Notes under the pieces: generated by a model | What the model saw: only the letters and a program-made list of their open reading frames with translations | Told to the model about the DNA's origin: nothing | Database searches by the model: none | Program-made: the position numbers and the translations under genes | Assembly (NCBI RefSeq): GCF_014196535.1 | Contig: NZ_JACIDU010000016.1 | Span: forward strand, 62,001 to 126,000 | Source of the DNA: Allorhizobium borbori | GTDB taxonomy: Bacteria; Pseudomonadota; Alphaproteobacteria; Rhizobiales; Rhizobiaceae | DNA length: 64,000 bases | Reading direction: 5' to 3' | Shown here: in pieces, positions 8,759 through 16,848 of the stretch | Layout: every line of letters starts with the position of its first letter | Numbering within the stretch: the first letter of the stretch is position 1

Positions 8759-9172
8759 TCACACCTTGGCTGTAAAAGGCACGAGGCGGGCCGTGCCGGA
8801 GACGACTTCCTCGCCGGAGCCACTGTTGACGCAGGTGACGCGGCAAAGCGCGTCATCGCCTTCAACGGAGAGTATCTCGGCCGTGGCCTGGATCGACTGA
8901 CCGACGATGACAGGCGCCTTGAAGGAAAAGGTGACTTCGCCGAGGCGGCGATCCGGACCACCAAGGCGGGCAAGGCAAGTGGAGGCAAGCGCCGAGACGG
9001 CAAGCTCGAAGGCGACCATACCGGCCGCGCCGACCTTTTCGGCGGCGCGGACGTCGACATAAAGCGGGCCGAGATTGCCGCTGATGCCCGTGAACATGGC
9101 CTGTTCGGCGACCGTCATGGTCTTTCGGAAGGAGAAGGTCGCACCGACCGTCAGGGGAGAGAGCGTCGTCAT
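8759..9172 (-). CDS. MaoC-like hot-dog protein lacking catalytic residues
   Basis: A 137-residue hot-dog protein starting MTTLSPLTVGATFSFRKT with AAGGAAG upstream. At the position of the hydratase Asp/His loop it reads SGNLGPLYVDVRAAE: Asp is replaced by Asn and His by Tyr. It is therefore unlikely to catalyse hydration alone. The gene sits directly upstream of the intact MaoC gene, as in known heteromeric pairs such as HadAB and ChsH1-ChsH2 where one partner is catalytic and the other shapes the acyl pocket. Confidence 0.8.
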   Translation of the reverse strand: MTTLSPLTVGATFSFRKTMTVAEQAMFTGISGNLGPLYVDVRAAEKVGAAGMVAFELAVSALASTCLARLGGPDRRLGEVTFSFKAPVIVGQSIQATAEILSVEGDDALCRVTCVNSGSGEEVVSGTARLVPFTAKV

Positions 9173-9184
9173 GAAATGTCTTCC

Positions 9185-10348
9185 TTAGAGATTGAGGCCG
9201 TGCTTGATTGTGCTTCGGGCAATCAGCATGCGGTGGATTTCCGAAGTGCCGTCATAAATGCGGGTGACGCGAGCATCGCGATACATGCGCTCCAGCGGCA
9301 TTTCCTTGGTGAAGCCCATGCCGCCGAACACCTGTATGGCGCGGTCAACCACGCGGCCCTGCATTTCGGAAGCAGCGACCTTGATCATTGAAACCTTGTC
9401 GCGCGGCTCCATGCCCTGATCGATTTCCCATGCAGCGTTGAGAACCATCATTTTGACGCCGAAGATTTCGATGGCACTGTCAGCGATCAGCTTCTGCACC
9501 ATCTGGAAATCGCCGATGGCCTGGCCGAACTGCTTGCGCTCACCGGCATAGGTACGCATCAGTTCGAGGGCACGGCTCGCCATACCGACTGCGCGGGCGC
9601 CGATATGGGCAAGACGGATTTCCAGCACACTCTTCATGATGAGCTTGAAACCGTTACCGACCTCGCCGAGCACGGCGGAAGCGGGTATGCGGCAATTGTC
9701 GAAGACGAGTTCGGCGTGACCATAGCCGCGATGGCCCATCATCGGCTGGGTGCGTGCCACCTTGAAACCCGCCGTGCCCTTGTCCACGAGGAAGAGGGTA
9801 ATTCCGCCGCGAGCGCGCTTTTCCTTGTCGGTCAGCGCCATGACGATGACGTAGTCGGCAATGTCGCCATCGCTGATGAAATGCTTCGTGCCGTTCAGCA
9901 CCCACTCGTCGCCATCGAGATGGGCGGTGGTGCTGATCGAGGCGGCATCGGAACCAGCGCCCGGCTCGGTGATCGCCATGGCGCAGATCTTCTCACCGCG
10001 CACGGTCGGCAGCAGGTACTTGTCATGCTGCTCACCCTCGCAGGCCAGAAGCATCGGATAAACCTGACCGAAGACCCGGCGGACCAGTGCGTCCGACGTT
10101 TTGCCGAACTCCTCCTCGACAAGGCAATGATCGACGCAGGAGAGGCCGCCGCCGCCGACGTCTTCCGGCATGTTCATGGCGTAAAGGCCGAGTTCCTGAG
10201 CCTTGGCGCGCACGCGCTTCAGCTCTTCCGGCGGAATACAGGCATCACGTTCCGTCGCCTCTTCCAGTGGCTGGACTTCGGTTTCCACGAATTTGCGGAC
10301 AGTATCCACCAGCAGCCGGCTGTCATCCGTCAGTGAAAAGTCTATCAT
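9185..10348 (-). CDS. Acyl-CoA dehydrogenase
   Basis: A 387-residue FAD enzyme of the standard acyl-CoA dehydrogenase fold. Visible signatures are CAMAITEPGAGSDAASISTT (FAD and substrate contacts), the middle beta-domain, and QVFGGMGFTKEMPLERMYRD near the C-terminus. The usual catalytic-base region reads RIYDGTSEIHRM, with Asp where medium-chain enzymes have Glu (YEGT). It would make a 2-enoyl-CoA for the MaoC pair encoded just downstream. ATG 10348 is used, preceded by GGAAG; the TTG at 10360 is less likely. Electron acceptor would be ETF, not encoded here. Confidence 0.92.
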   Translation of the reverse strand: MIDFSLTDDSRLLVDTVRKFVETEVQPLEEATERDACIPPEELKRVRAKAQELGLYAMNMPEDVGGGGLSCVDHCLVEEEFGKTSDALVRRVFGQVYPMLLACEGEQHDKYLLPTVRGEKICAMAITEPGAGSDAASISTTAHLDGDEWVLNGTKHFISDGDIADYVIVMALTDKEKRARGGITLFLVDKGTAGFKVARTQPMMGHRGYGHAELVFDNCRIPASAVLGEVGNGFKLIMKSVLEIRLAHIGARAVGMASRALELMRTYAGERKQFGQAIGDFQMVQKLIADSAIEIFGVKMMVLNAAWEIDQGMEPRDKVSMIKVAASEMQGRVVDRAIQVFGGMGFTKEMPLERMYRDARVTRIYDGTSEIHRMLIARSTIKHGLNL

Positions 10349-10386
10349 CTTGTCTTCCAATCGGCCCGAAGGCGTTATCCGTGGTG

Positions 10387-11595
10387 TCAGCGGGCCTGTT
10401 CTGCCTGCCCGATGACACCCTTTTCTATGAGTTCAGCCTGCCTTTCGGCGGACAGACCCAATTCCGTCATGATGTCCCGACTGTCAGTGCCGGGGTAAAG
10501 TGGCATGCGCCGGATCGGCGGCGTGCCACCGTCATAGCGCAAGGGATGGTTGACGAGCGTAGCGGCCTTGCCGTTGACGTCGATCTCGTTGAACACGCCC
10601 ATATGGTTGGCCTGCGGGTCTTCCCGCAGGTCCTCGTAGGAACGAACCTTTTCGAACCAGACGCCGTGCGCGTCGAACAGCCGCTCGACATCCGCAAAAC
10701 GGTGCGGCGCGAGAACCCGCGCCATCACCGCCGCATAGCGGTCGCGCTCGGCATAGCGGTCGATGGAACACAATGCCCGCAATTCGTCGCTGTCGAGCGC
10801 GTTGGCCAACTTTCCGGCATCGTTCATGGACAGGACGATCCGGGCGTCGGCGAGCTTGTAAAGCCCGTAAGGGGCATCGTGATACCAACTGCCGCAATTG
10901 CGACCGCGCTCGATCCGGCCCGCCCGGTCGGGAGCGGCGTAATATTTGGTCAGAGCCTCGACCTGAAGATCGATGGCCGCCGCGAAGAGACTGGATTCGA
11001 CCCGTGTGCCCTCACCCGTCTGCAAGCGACGGACATAGGCCGCAAGAATGCCCATCGCGAGCAAGGAGCCGCCATGCTGGTCCACCACGGCTGCGCCCAC
11101 GACCGAAGGACCTTCCTCACCGCCGCCGGTGGCGGCGACGAGACCCGAACGCGCCTGCATCAGCAGGTCCTGGCCAGGGCGATGTGCCGCCGGACCGGTT
11201 GCACCAAGCCCCGAGGCCGAGGCATAGATGATCGAGGGGTTCATCGCCTTCATCGCTTCATAACCGAGACCGAGCCGGTCGAGCACGCCCGGTCGGTAGT
11301 TCTCGACCAGCACGTCGGCACCGGCAATCAGATCGCGTGCGACCTCAAGCCCCTCTCTGGATTTCAGGTCGATGGCGATGGAACGCTTGTTCCGATTGAC
11401 CGCCAGCGAAAAGGCGCTGACATCCGTAACCCAGGAGTTACCGCCCGACCAGTGACGTTCGAAGGCACCCTTCAACGGCTCGATCTTGATGACGTCGGCG
11501 CCCATGTCGGCAAGGTACTGGCAAGCGGCCGGCCCCTGCAGGTAATGGCAGAGGCTGACGACCTTCATGCGGATGTCGAGCGATCCAGCCATCAT
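10387..11595 (-). CDS. Class III CoA-transferase (CaiB/BaiF family), second of a tandem pair
   Basis: A 402-residue protein with the CaiB/BaiF fold. The N-terminal Rossmann part reads QYLADMGADVIKIEPLKGAF, the family motif NRNKRSIAIDLKSREG follows, and the presumed catalytic Asp is in VVGAAVVDQHGGSL. It transfers CoA between organic acids through an aspartyl-CoA anhydride. Its ATG overlaps the stop of the preceding CaiB gene (ATGATG around 11592-11595), so the two are translationally coupled. Both copies keep the Asp, unlike heterodimers such as BbsEF where only one subunit is thought to be active. Acid donor and acceptor are unknown. Confidence 0.9.
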   Translation of the reverse strand: MMAGSLDIRMKVVSLCHYLQGPAACQYLADMGADVIKIEPLKGAFERHWSGGNSWVTDVSAFSLAVNRNKRSIAIDLKSREGLEVARDLIAGADVLVENYRPGVLDRLGLGYEAMKAMNPSIIYASASGLGATGPAAHRPGQDLLMQARSGLVAATGGGEEGPSVVGAAVVDQHGGSLLAMGILAAYVRRLQTGEGTRVESSLFAAAIDLQVEALTKYYAAPDRAGRIERGRNCGSWYHDAPYGLYKLADARIVLSMNDAGKLANALDSDELRALCSIDRYAERDRYAAVMARVLAPHRFADVERLFDAHGVWFEKVRSYEDLREDPQANHMGVFNEIDVNGKAATLVNHPLRYDGGTPPIRRMPLYPGTDSRDIMTELGLSAERQAELIEKGVIGQAEQAR

Positions 11596-12779
11596 TTCGC
11601 TCCGACTGCGCCGCTGGCGACGAGCGCCTCGATTTCGGATGCGTCAAAGCCGACTTCCGCCAGAACATCACGGGTCTGCGCGCCCAGCGGTTGCGGCACC
11701 AGACGCACATCCGGCGACTTTCCGTCGTATCGGGCCGGGTGCATGACCATGGTCACCGGCACGCCATGGGCGCCCTCGACTGTCTTGAAGGCACCCATAT
11801 GCGTCAGTTGCGGGTCGACCTGCAGATCTTCGTAATCCTGAACAGGCGCATGCCAGATCTTGCCTGCATCAAGCAACGGCAGCCATTCGGCCGTCGTCTT
11901 TTCCTTGAGCTTTTCGGCAACGATCACGGTAATCTCCTCGCGACGCGCGAAGCTGTCGGCTTCCGTGAAGTCCTGGAGCGCGGCGATGCCCATTGCCAAG
12001 CCGAGCGCCTGCGGAGCGGCCATCGAGACGGCGAGATAACCATCGGCGGTGGCGTGAATGCCATAGGGGCCAGGACTGAACCACGAGGCAATGCCGCCAG
12101 GACCGCGCGAGGTGGCGGACGTCGCACCGTTGAGCCAGGCCGTCAGCGGCTCCACCTGAAGATCGATTGCCGCCTGATAGAGATTGACTTCCACCAACCG
12201 GCCCTCGCCAGTTCTGGACTTGGCAAACAGAGCCGCAAGGATCGCCATCGCATAGAGCGAGGCAGCGTGCTGGTCGACGATGACGGCGCCAACGGCCGTC
12301 GGAGCACCATCGGCACGGCCAGTGCGGGCGGCAAGGCCGGACATGGCCTGCAACAGAAGGTCCTGACCCGGACGGTTACGATAGGGGCCATCGGTTCCGA
12401 AACCGGTGGCCACCGCATAGATGAGCCCCGGATTGATCGCCTTCAATGCTTCATAGCCAAGGCCGAGCTTGTCCATCGTTCCGGGACGGAAGTTCTCCAT
12501 CACCACATCGGCGGTCTCGACCAGCTTCCTGATGGCGGCAACGCCTTCCGGATTTTTAAGATCGACGGCAATGCTGCGCTTGTTGCGGCCAGTTGCCAGA
12601 TGGTTGACACTGTCACCTTCAACGAAGCGATTGGCAACCGCCCAGTTGCGCTGGAAAGCGCCGTCGATCGGCTCCACGGCAATCACGTCGGCACCCAGAT
12701 CGGCCAGTGTCTGGGCCGCAAGCGGTCCGGCCAGGAAATGGTTGAAACTCAGGATTTTTACACCGTTCAGAAGGGTCAT
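11592..12779 (-). CDS. Class III CoA-transferase (CaiB/BaiF family), first of a tandem pair
   Basis: A 395-residue CaiB/BaiF protein starting MTLLNGVKILSFNHFLAGPL. It shows QTLADLGADVIAVEPIDGAF, GRNKRSIAVDLKNPEG and the Asp-containing VGAVIVDQHAASLYAM. It is the first gene of the leftward operon and is divergent from a LysR regulator, with a 212-base region of strong palindromes between them. The ATG at 12779 is chosen; the in-frame extension to 12854 runs into the operator region and reads poorly. Similar in layout to the copy downstream, so the pair probably arose by duplication and may form a heteromer. Confidence 0.88.
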   Translation of the reverse strand: MTLLNGVKILSFNHFLAGPLAAQTLADLGADVIAVEPIDGAFQRNWAVANRFVEGDSVNHLATGRNKRSIAVDLKNPEGVAAIRKLVETADVVMENFRPGTMDKLGLGYEALKAINPGLIYAVATGFGTDGPYRNRPGQDLLLQAMSGLAARTGRADGAPTAVGAVIVDQHAASLYAMAILAALFAKSRTGEGRLVEVNLYQAAIDLQVEPLTAWLNGATSATSRGPGGIASWFSPGPYGIHATADGYLAVSMAAPQALGLAMGIAALQDFTEADSFARREEITVIVAEKLKEKTTAEWLPLLDAGKIWHAPVQDYEDLQVDPQLTHMGAFKTVEGAHGVPVTMVMHPARYDGKSPDVRLVPQPLGAQTRDVLAEVGFDASEIEALVASGAVGAK

Positions 12780-12884
12780 GGACTTACCCGCAAGGTTTCC
12801 ATCGCATGCGCATAAATTTTGTGCGCATGCAAAATATGCTTTTCTTATGGGCAAATCTTATGTGGCCAGCGCTGGCTTGCGCAA

Positions 12885-12912
12885 TATGCATATCAATTAT
12901 TTGATATGCATA
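12885..12912. promoter_or_regulatory. Perfect 12-base inverted repeat, probable LysR operator
   Basis: TATGCATATCAA (12885-12896) and its exact complement TTGATATGCATA (12901-12912) flank TTAT. It lies between the divergent CaiB and LysR genes, where LysR-type regulators normally bind. No other role is obvious. Confidence 0.65.
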
Positions 12913-12937
12913 GTTCATAACTTTATTGAATGAACTA
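12911..12937. promoter_or_regulatory. Second inverted repeat in the LysR/CaiB divergent region
   Basis: TAGTTCAT (12911-12918) and ATGAACTA (12930-12937) are exact complements with 11 bases between them. The element abuts the larger palindrome, giving two stacked dyads as expected for recruitment and activation sites of a LysR-type regulator. Confidence 0.55.
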
Positions 12938-12991
12938 TATTGAATTAAAAAAGAATATTCGGCTACAAATCCGACAAGCGGGAGACACCTC

Positions 12992-13903
12992 TTGAATCTG
13001 CGCCAACTTGAAATTCTGAGAGCCGTCGTCAGAACACGGTCAACCATTGCCGCAGCGCAGGATCTGGGCATGTCGCAGCCAGCCGTATCCAATGCGATCA
13101 AAAACGCGGAATCCTCGGTCGGCTTCCTTCTTTTCGAACGGGTGAACAAGCGCCTGATCCCGACACAGGAGGCGCAAATTCTCCTTGCGGAAGCCGAACC
13201 CTTGTTCCTGATGCAGGAGATGGTGAACCAGACAGCCGTGCACCTGAAGAATGGCAGCAAGGGCCGCATGCGCATCGTCGCGACTTCCGAGCTGTCGGAA
13301 TCGCTTTTGCCGCAGGCGATTGCCCGCTTCGTTCATGACCATGCGGGCGTCGAGGTCTCCGTCGAGACGCAACGCCTCGACAATCTTCTCGAATATGTCG
13401 AGACCGGTATTGCCGATGTCGGCTTCGCGATGGAACCGCATCCGCGCCCCACCCTGAACTATATTCCACTTGCCACGCTTGACATGGTGTGCGCCTGTCA
13501 CACCGAAAGCGAGTTGAGCGCCCTGCCCTTTGTCACCCCGACCGACCTCAACGGCCATGCCTTGATCAATGCGCGAACATCAAGCCGCATAAGCAACCTG
13601 ATCGAAGGCGCCTTCCGGCGCAGCCATGCCGCCTACTCACCAAGCATCGATGTCCGCTTCATGAATGTCGCCGGCTATTTCGTGGAAGAAAAGCTCGGTG
13701 TCACGATCATGGACGAACTCACGGCCTCTTCCCGCCGCTACAGCAACCTTGCGAGCGTCGCTTTCAAGCCGACGGTGCAGGTCACGGTATCAGCCATCGT
13801 TTCATCAGAGAGAATGCAGCAACGCCTGACGCGCTCAATGATAAAGCATGCCCGCGAAGAGATTAAACGGCGCCTCAAGCGTCCGGGACAGGCGCTCGAT
13901 TGA
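12992..13903 (+). CDS. LysR-family transcriptional regulator of the CoA-transferase operon
   Basis: A 303-residue regulator. The N-terminal winged helix reads LRQLEILRAVVRTRSTIAAA and SQPAVSNAIKNAESSVGFLL, the typical LysR DNA-binding region, followed by a periplasmic-binding-protein-like effector domain. The start is TTG at 12992 with GGGAG seven bases upstream; no better ATG is available. It is transcribed away from the leftward catabolic operon and very likely controls it, binding the inverted repeats at 12885-12937 in response to an unknown pathway compound. Confidence 0.88.
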   Translation: MNLRQLEILRAVVRTRSTIAAAQDLGMSQPAVSNAIKNAESSVGFLLFERVNKRLIPTQEAQILLAEAEPLFLMQEMVNQTAVHLKNGSKGRMRIVATSELSESLLPQAIARFVHDHAGVEVSVETQRLDNLLEYVETGIADVGFAMEPHPRPTLNYIPLATLDMVCACHTESELSALPFVTPTDLNGHALINARTSSRISNLIEGAFRRSHAAYSPSIDVRFMNVAGYFVEEKLGVTIMDELTASSRRYSNLASVAFKPTVQVTVSAIVSSERMQQRLTRSMIKHAREEIKRRLKRPGQALD

Positions 13904-13970
13904 GGTTGCCGGAAAATTTACAGAGCGGGTTCACGAAACCTCCACCTGACATCGCCCGGCCCTGACCCGG

Positions 13971-15746
13971 TCATTGAATGAGAGCCGGTTGGCTGCACGA
14001 GATACCCGTGGCCCTGACATCTGCTTCTCCTATCCGGACACCAAGAGCGAGAAGCAGGTTGTAAAGGAGCGTATCGACCGGTTTCGTCAGTGCCGACAGC
14101 GTTTCCGCCAATGCGGTCGTGACGGCTTTCGGTGTGCCCAACGATATGAAAAGTACCTCAACATCAAGGTCGAGGTTCATCAGCAGTGACTGGACGAGCG
14201 ATGTCACCGTGTTTCGGGTCGAGACGCTTCTCGTCTTTCCCGATGCGATATCCGACGCGGAAAAGGTCAGCGTCGTCTTGGACAGATTTCCGGAGGAAGC
14301 CAGCGCCTTCGCCGTCGCTTTCAGCAGGAGGGAATCGATGAGCGTGGCCTTGCTTACGAACGGGGCCCGGCCAAAATTGATGAACGCGGTCGGATCAACG
14401 GTGCCGAGTGCGACGGCAGCAACGCCGGGGACTGCGGCCACCTTTACGATCCCGTTTGCCGGATCCTGACCTTTGCATTGGATATCCGTCAGTTGCGCCT
14501 CCGCATTGGCGACCTCGAGATAGAAGGGCACATGCAGCTTCAGGCCAAGAATGCTGGACAAGCCGGTCACATCGACGTTCAGGCTGACGCGCGTCTGCGC
14601 TGTACGAACCGTTGCACCGGGGTTTCCCACGGCAATCGAAGGGGTTTCAACGGGGGGCTGACCGATCGCAAGCGTTAGCGTGGCCTTGGCGACACCGGGC
14701 AACGTTGCCCCCAGATCAATTCCGACCTGCTTGCCCCCATTGGCGGCAACCGCCATGGCTGAAAGAACATCGAACAGACCAGCCTTGACCGTCAGGTTGT
14801 CGGCCGCTCCGATCGGCCTTTGGGCTAGCGGCCCCAGCGAAAGGATTTCCTGCAACTGAATGGATAGCTGCGTCTGGCTCAGGGCCTTCGCGAGAGCGTT
14901 CAGGGCTTGGGACGCCGTGCCACCGATACCCGGGGTGCGGCCCATGCGGTCCAGCAGCGTTCCGAGCTTGATATTGGTCTTCAGGATATCCGAATAGCTC
15001 AGGGCATTGAGATTAAGCTGAGTATTGAGAGCCTCCAGGAACGAAAGAAGTTCAATGTCGACTTTAGCCAACTGCTCGTAGTCCATGACCTTGAGCGACA
15101 CGGTCGTTCCAAGCAATCCCCCGAGTATGGCATTCAGGAGACCGTCATCGACGCTTGCCAATCGCGATCCAATGGAGAAGGCAGCCACTTTTTTCACGGC
15201 CGCGATCCCGTGGACCGAAATCACCGGAGGTTCGAAAAAGCCGGCCGCCAGCAGCAGATCGGCTTTTCGGGTCAGCGTCACCTGCACGGCATCATATGGC
15301 GTTTCACCCGGGGCAAATCGCTTCAGGGGAGCGACCGACGGACTGGGCGTATATCGTCCAACCGTGTAGCTCGCGATACCGTCCGGTACCCGAAAGTCCG
15401 AGATGCCGGTCACCGTCATCAAGACTGTCTGCATTCCGGGCCCACCGAAATTCTGATCCCGAACCGGGACCCTGACGCCCTTGGCAGTCATGACGCCAAT
15501 CATCTTGTTGTTCATGGCGAAGTAGTCGATCAACTGACCTTCGATATCGTTGATGTTCGACGAGGCCGATATGGCGGCGAGATCCACCATCGTCTGGAGC
15601 TCTCGTTTCTGGAGCGTGAGATAGCCGTAATCGATACCCAGAACGGCAGACCCGAGAACCAGCGGCAGGCTGAGCGCGCTCCATATCGCCACCGACCCCC
15701 GGGTGTTTGCACGCCATGCCTTGAGGAGATCAAACGGCGAAGACAT
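13971..15746 (-). CDS. TadG-like pilus-assembly-associated protein
   Basis: A 591-residue protein starting MSSPFDLLKAWRANTRGSVA. It has a short cytoplasmic start, then one N-terminal transmembrane helix (IWSALSLPLVLGSAVLGIDYGYL) of the TadG type, followed by a long extracytoplasmic domain rich in Ala, Leu, Ser and Thr with QKRELQTMVDLAAISAS right after the helix, typical of the TadG N-terminal domain. It partners the TadE-like product encoded 1 base upstream. These proteins act as pseudopilin-like parts of Flp/Tad pili, but no tadA/B/C, prepilin peptidase or flp gene is in the window. TadG usually carries a C-terminal von Willebrand domain; I do not see a clear metal-site motif here. Confidence 0.8.
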   Translation of the reverse strand: MSSPFDLLKAWRANTRGSVAIWSALSLPLVLGSAVLGIDYGYLTLQKRELQTMVDLAAISASSNINDIEGQLIDYFAMNNKMIGVMTAKGVRVPVRDQNFGGPGMQTVLMTVTGISDFRVPDGIASYTVGRYTPSPSVAPLKRFAPGETPYDAVQVTLTRKADLLLAAGFFEPPVISVHGIAAVKKVAAFSIGSRLASVDDGLLNAILGGLLGTTVSLKVMDYEQLAKVDIELLSFLEALNTQLNLNALSYSDILKTNIKLGTLLDRMGRTPGIGGTASQALNALAKALSQTQLSIQLQEILSLGPLAQRPIGAADNLTVKAGLFDVLSAMAVAANGGKQVGIDLGATLPGVAKATLTLAIGQPPVETPSIAVGNPGATVRTAQTRVSLNVDVTGLSSILGLKLHVPFYLEVANAEAQLTDIQCKGQDPANGIVKVAAVPGVAAVALGTVDPTAFINFGRAPFVSKATLIDSLLLKATAKALASSGNLSKTTLTFSASDIASGKTRSVSTRNTVTSLVQSLLMNLDLDVEVLFISLGTPKAVTTALAETLSALTKPVDTLLYNLLLALGVRIGEADVRATGISCSQPALIQ

Positions 15747-15747
15747 C

Positions 15748-16167
15748 TCACAGACCTCCCAGGCGGATTGTCGAGAACTTCGTGATGGTCTTGCCGGGAA
15801 GCATGTAGGTATAGAGGCCCCATATCGGCAAAGCTTCGGCATTGTATGTCAGTACAACAGTGAATTGATCCGCATTCTTGGGATCGCTCGTAACGTTTAT
15901 TTGCACCTCTCGAGGGTCCATCAAAGGATAGTCGAGCGTTGAATTCAGAACATATTCTCTGGCGAGCTGCTGCCGCTCCTGCTCGTCGATACCGGCGACA
16001 GCAGTCCTGGCGGCATCTGCCGCAACCTGTTGAAGCGCATGGCTTGTCGCGAGATAGATACCATAGGCGATCATCGTCAGCAGAAGAATGAGAAAAAATG
16101 GCGCGATAAGCGCAAATTCAACCGCTGCTGCGCCCGAATTTTCATCCTCGATGGAATACTGTTTCAT
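15748..16167 (-). CDS. TadE-like pseudopilin
   Basis: A 139-residue protein with the TadE start: MKQYSIEDENSGAAAVEFAL, where the E in AVEFAL matches the conserved Glu at position +5 of the pseudopilin helix, followed by the hydrophobic stretch IAPFFLILLLTMIAYGIYLA. The rest is a small extracytoplasmic domain. It is processed by a prepilin peptidase in known systems. The gene is the first of the two-gene TadE-TadG unit; an AT-rich region lies upstream. Without other tad genes nearby it must work with a machinery encoded elsewhere, or be orphan. Confidence 0.85.
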   Translation of the reverse strand: MKQYSIEDENSGAAAVEFALIAPFFLILLLTMIAYGIYLATSHALQQVAADAARTAVAGIDEQERQQLAREYVLNSTLDYPLMDPREVQINVTSDPKNADQFTVVLTYNAEALPIWGLYTYMLPGKTITKFSTIRLGGL

Positions 16168-16848
16168 GGCGTCACGCTCCTTTCCCGAATAGCGACGCTT
16201 ACTTCAGCACCCCGGAATGGTGTGTTGTCCCAGATTAAAACAATCTTAACGCGCAAATTCACCGCTCCGCGTGGAAAATTCTGTACTTCGCAGTGCAAAT
16301 ATCAAACGTGATTTTCAGATTTTATATTTTCGTTGCATTGCGGAATGGGAATTGACTTAGAATTCAAAATTTTACCTTTTGCTAAAATAAAGTACTACAA
16401 TTGCAAATCGCACCGCTGCGCAACATGAAATCAAAAATTGAACACAGCGGAGGCGATGTATCGATCCGCGACGTCTTTGGGTCATTTTTTCTGGAATCGC
16501 CGAGCGCGTTGGAAAAACAACCTACAGACCGCACACCTGAAGTCAAAACTCGGAAAACACAATATAAAATATGGAATAATTTTCTTAATTTTGCGGTTCG
16601 TCATTTCCAGGCACGTACCAGGCCAGACTTAACCGTCAAAATTTACGGGTTATATATCCAAAAATTCAGTATACATGTCTTCACGGCTAATTGATGCCGA
16701 TTTAAACACAATTTAACCGGCATCTTTTCAGGAGAATATTTTCACTTTCGGAATAACAAAATTTATTATTTTAACATGAGCGACTGCTCATTAAACTTTT
16801 AATAATCTTCATGCGTGCCTCATATCCGAATTGCTCGGATGAGGTGTC
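16168..16848. other. AT-rich intergenic region without a convincing gene
   Basis: About 680 bases between the divergent TadE and MHYT-GGDEF-EAL genes. Base composition turns clearly AT-rich (many runs such as AAATTTATTATTTTAAC) compared with the GC-rich flanks. Open frames of 60-97 codons on the plus strand have no recognisable product, no good ribosome site and unusual composition. The region must hold the tadE and MHYT-gene promoters. I saw no clear tRNA, repeat or insertion sequence. Confidence 0.6.

Noticed and set aside
16401-16694. A 97-codon frame in the AT-rich gap.
   Set aside because: No ribosome site, composition unlike the other genes, and no recognisable domain.
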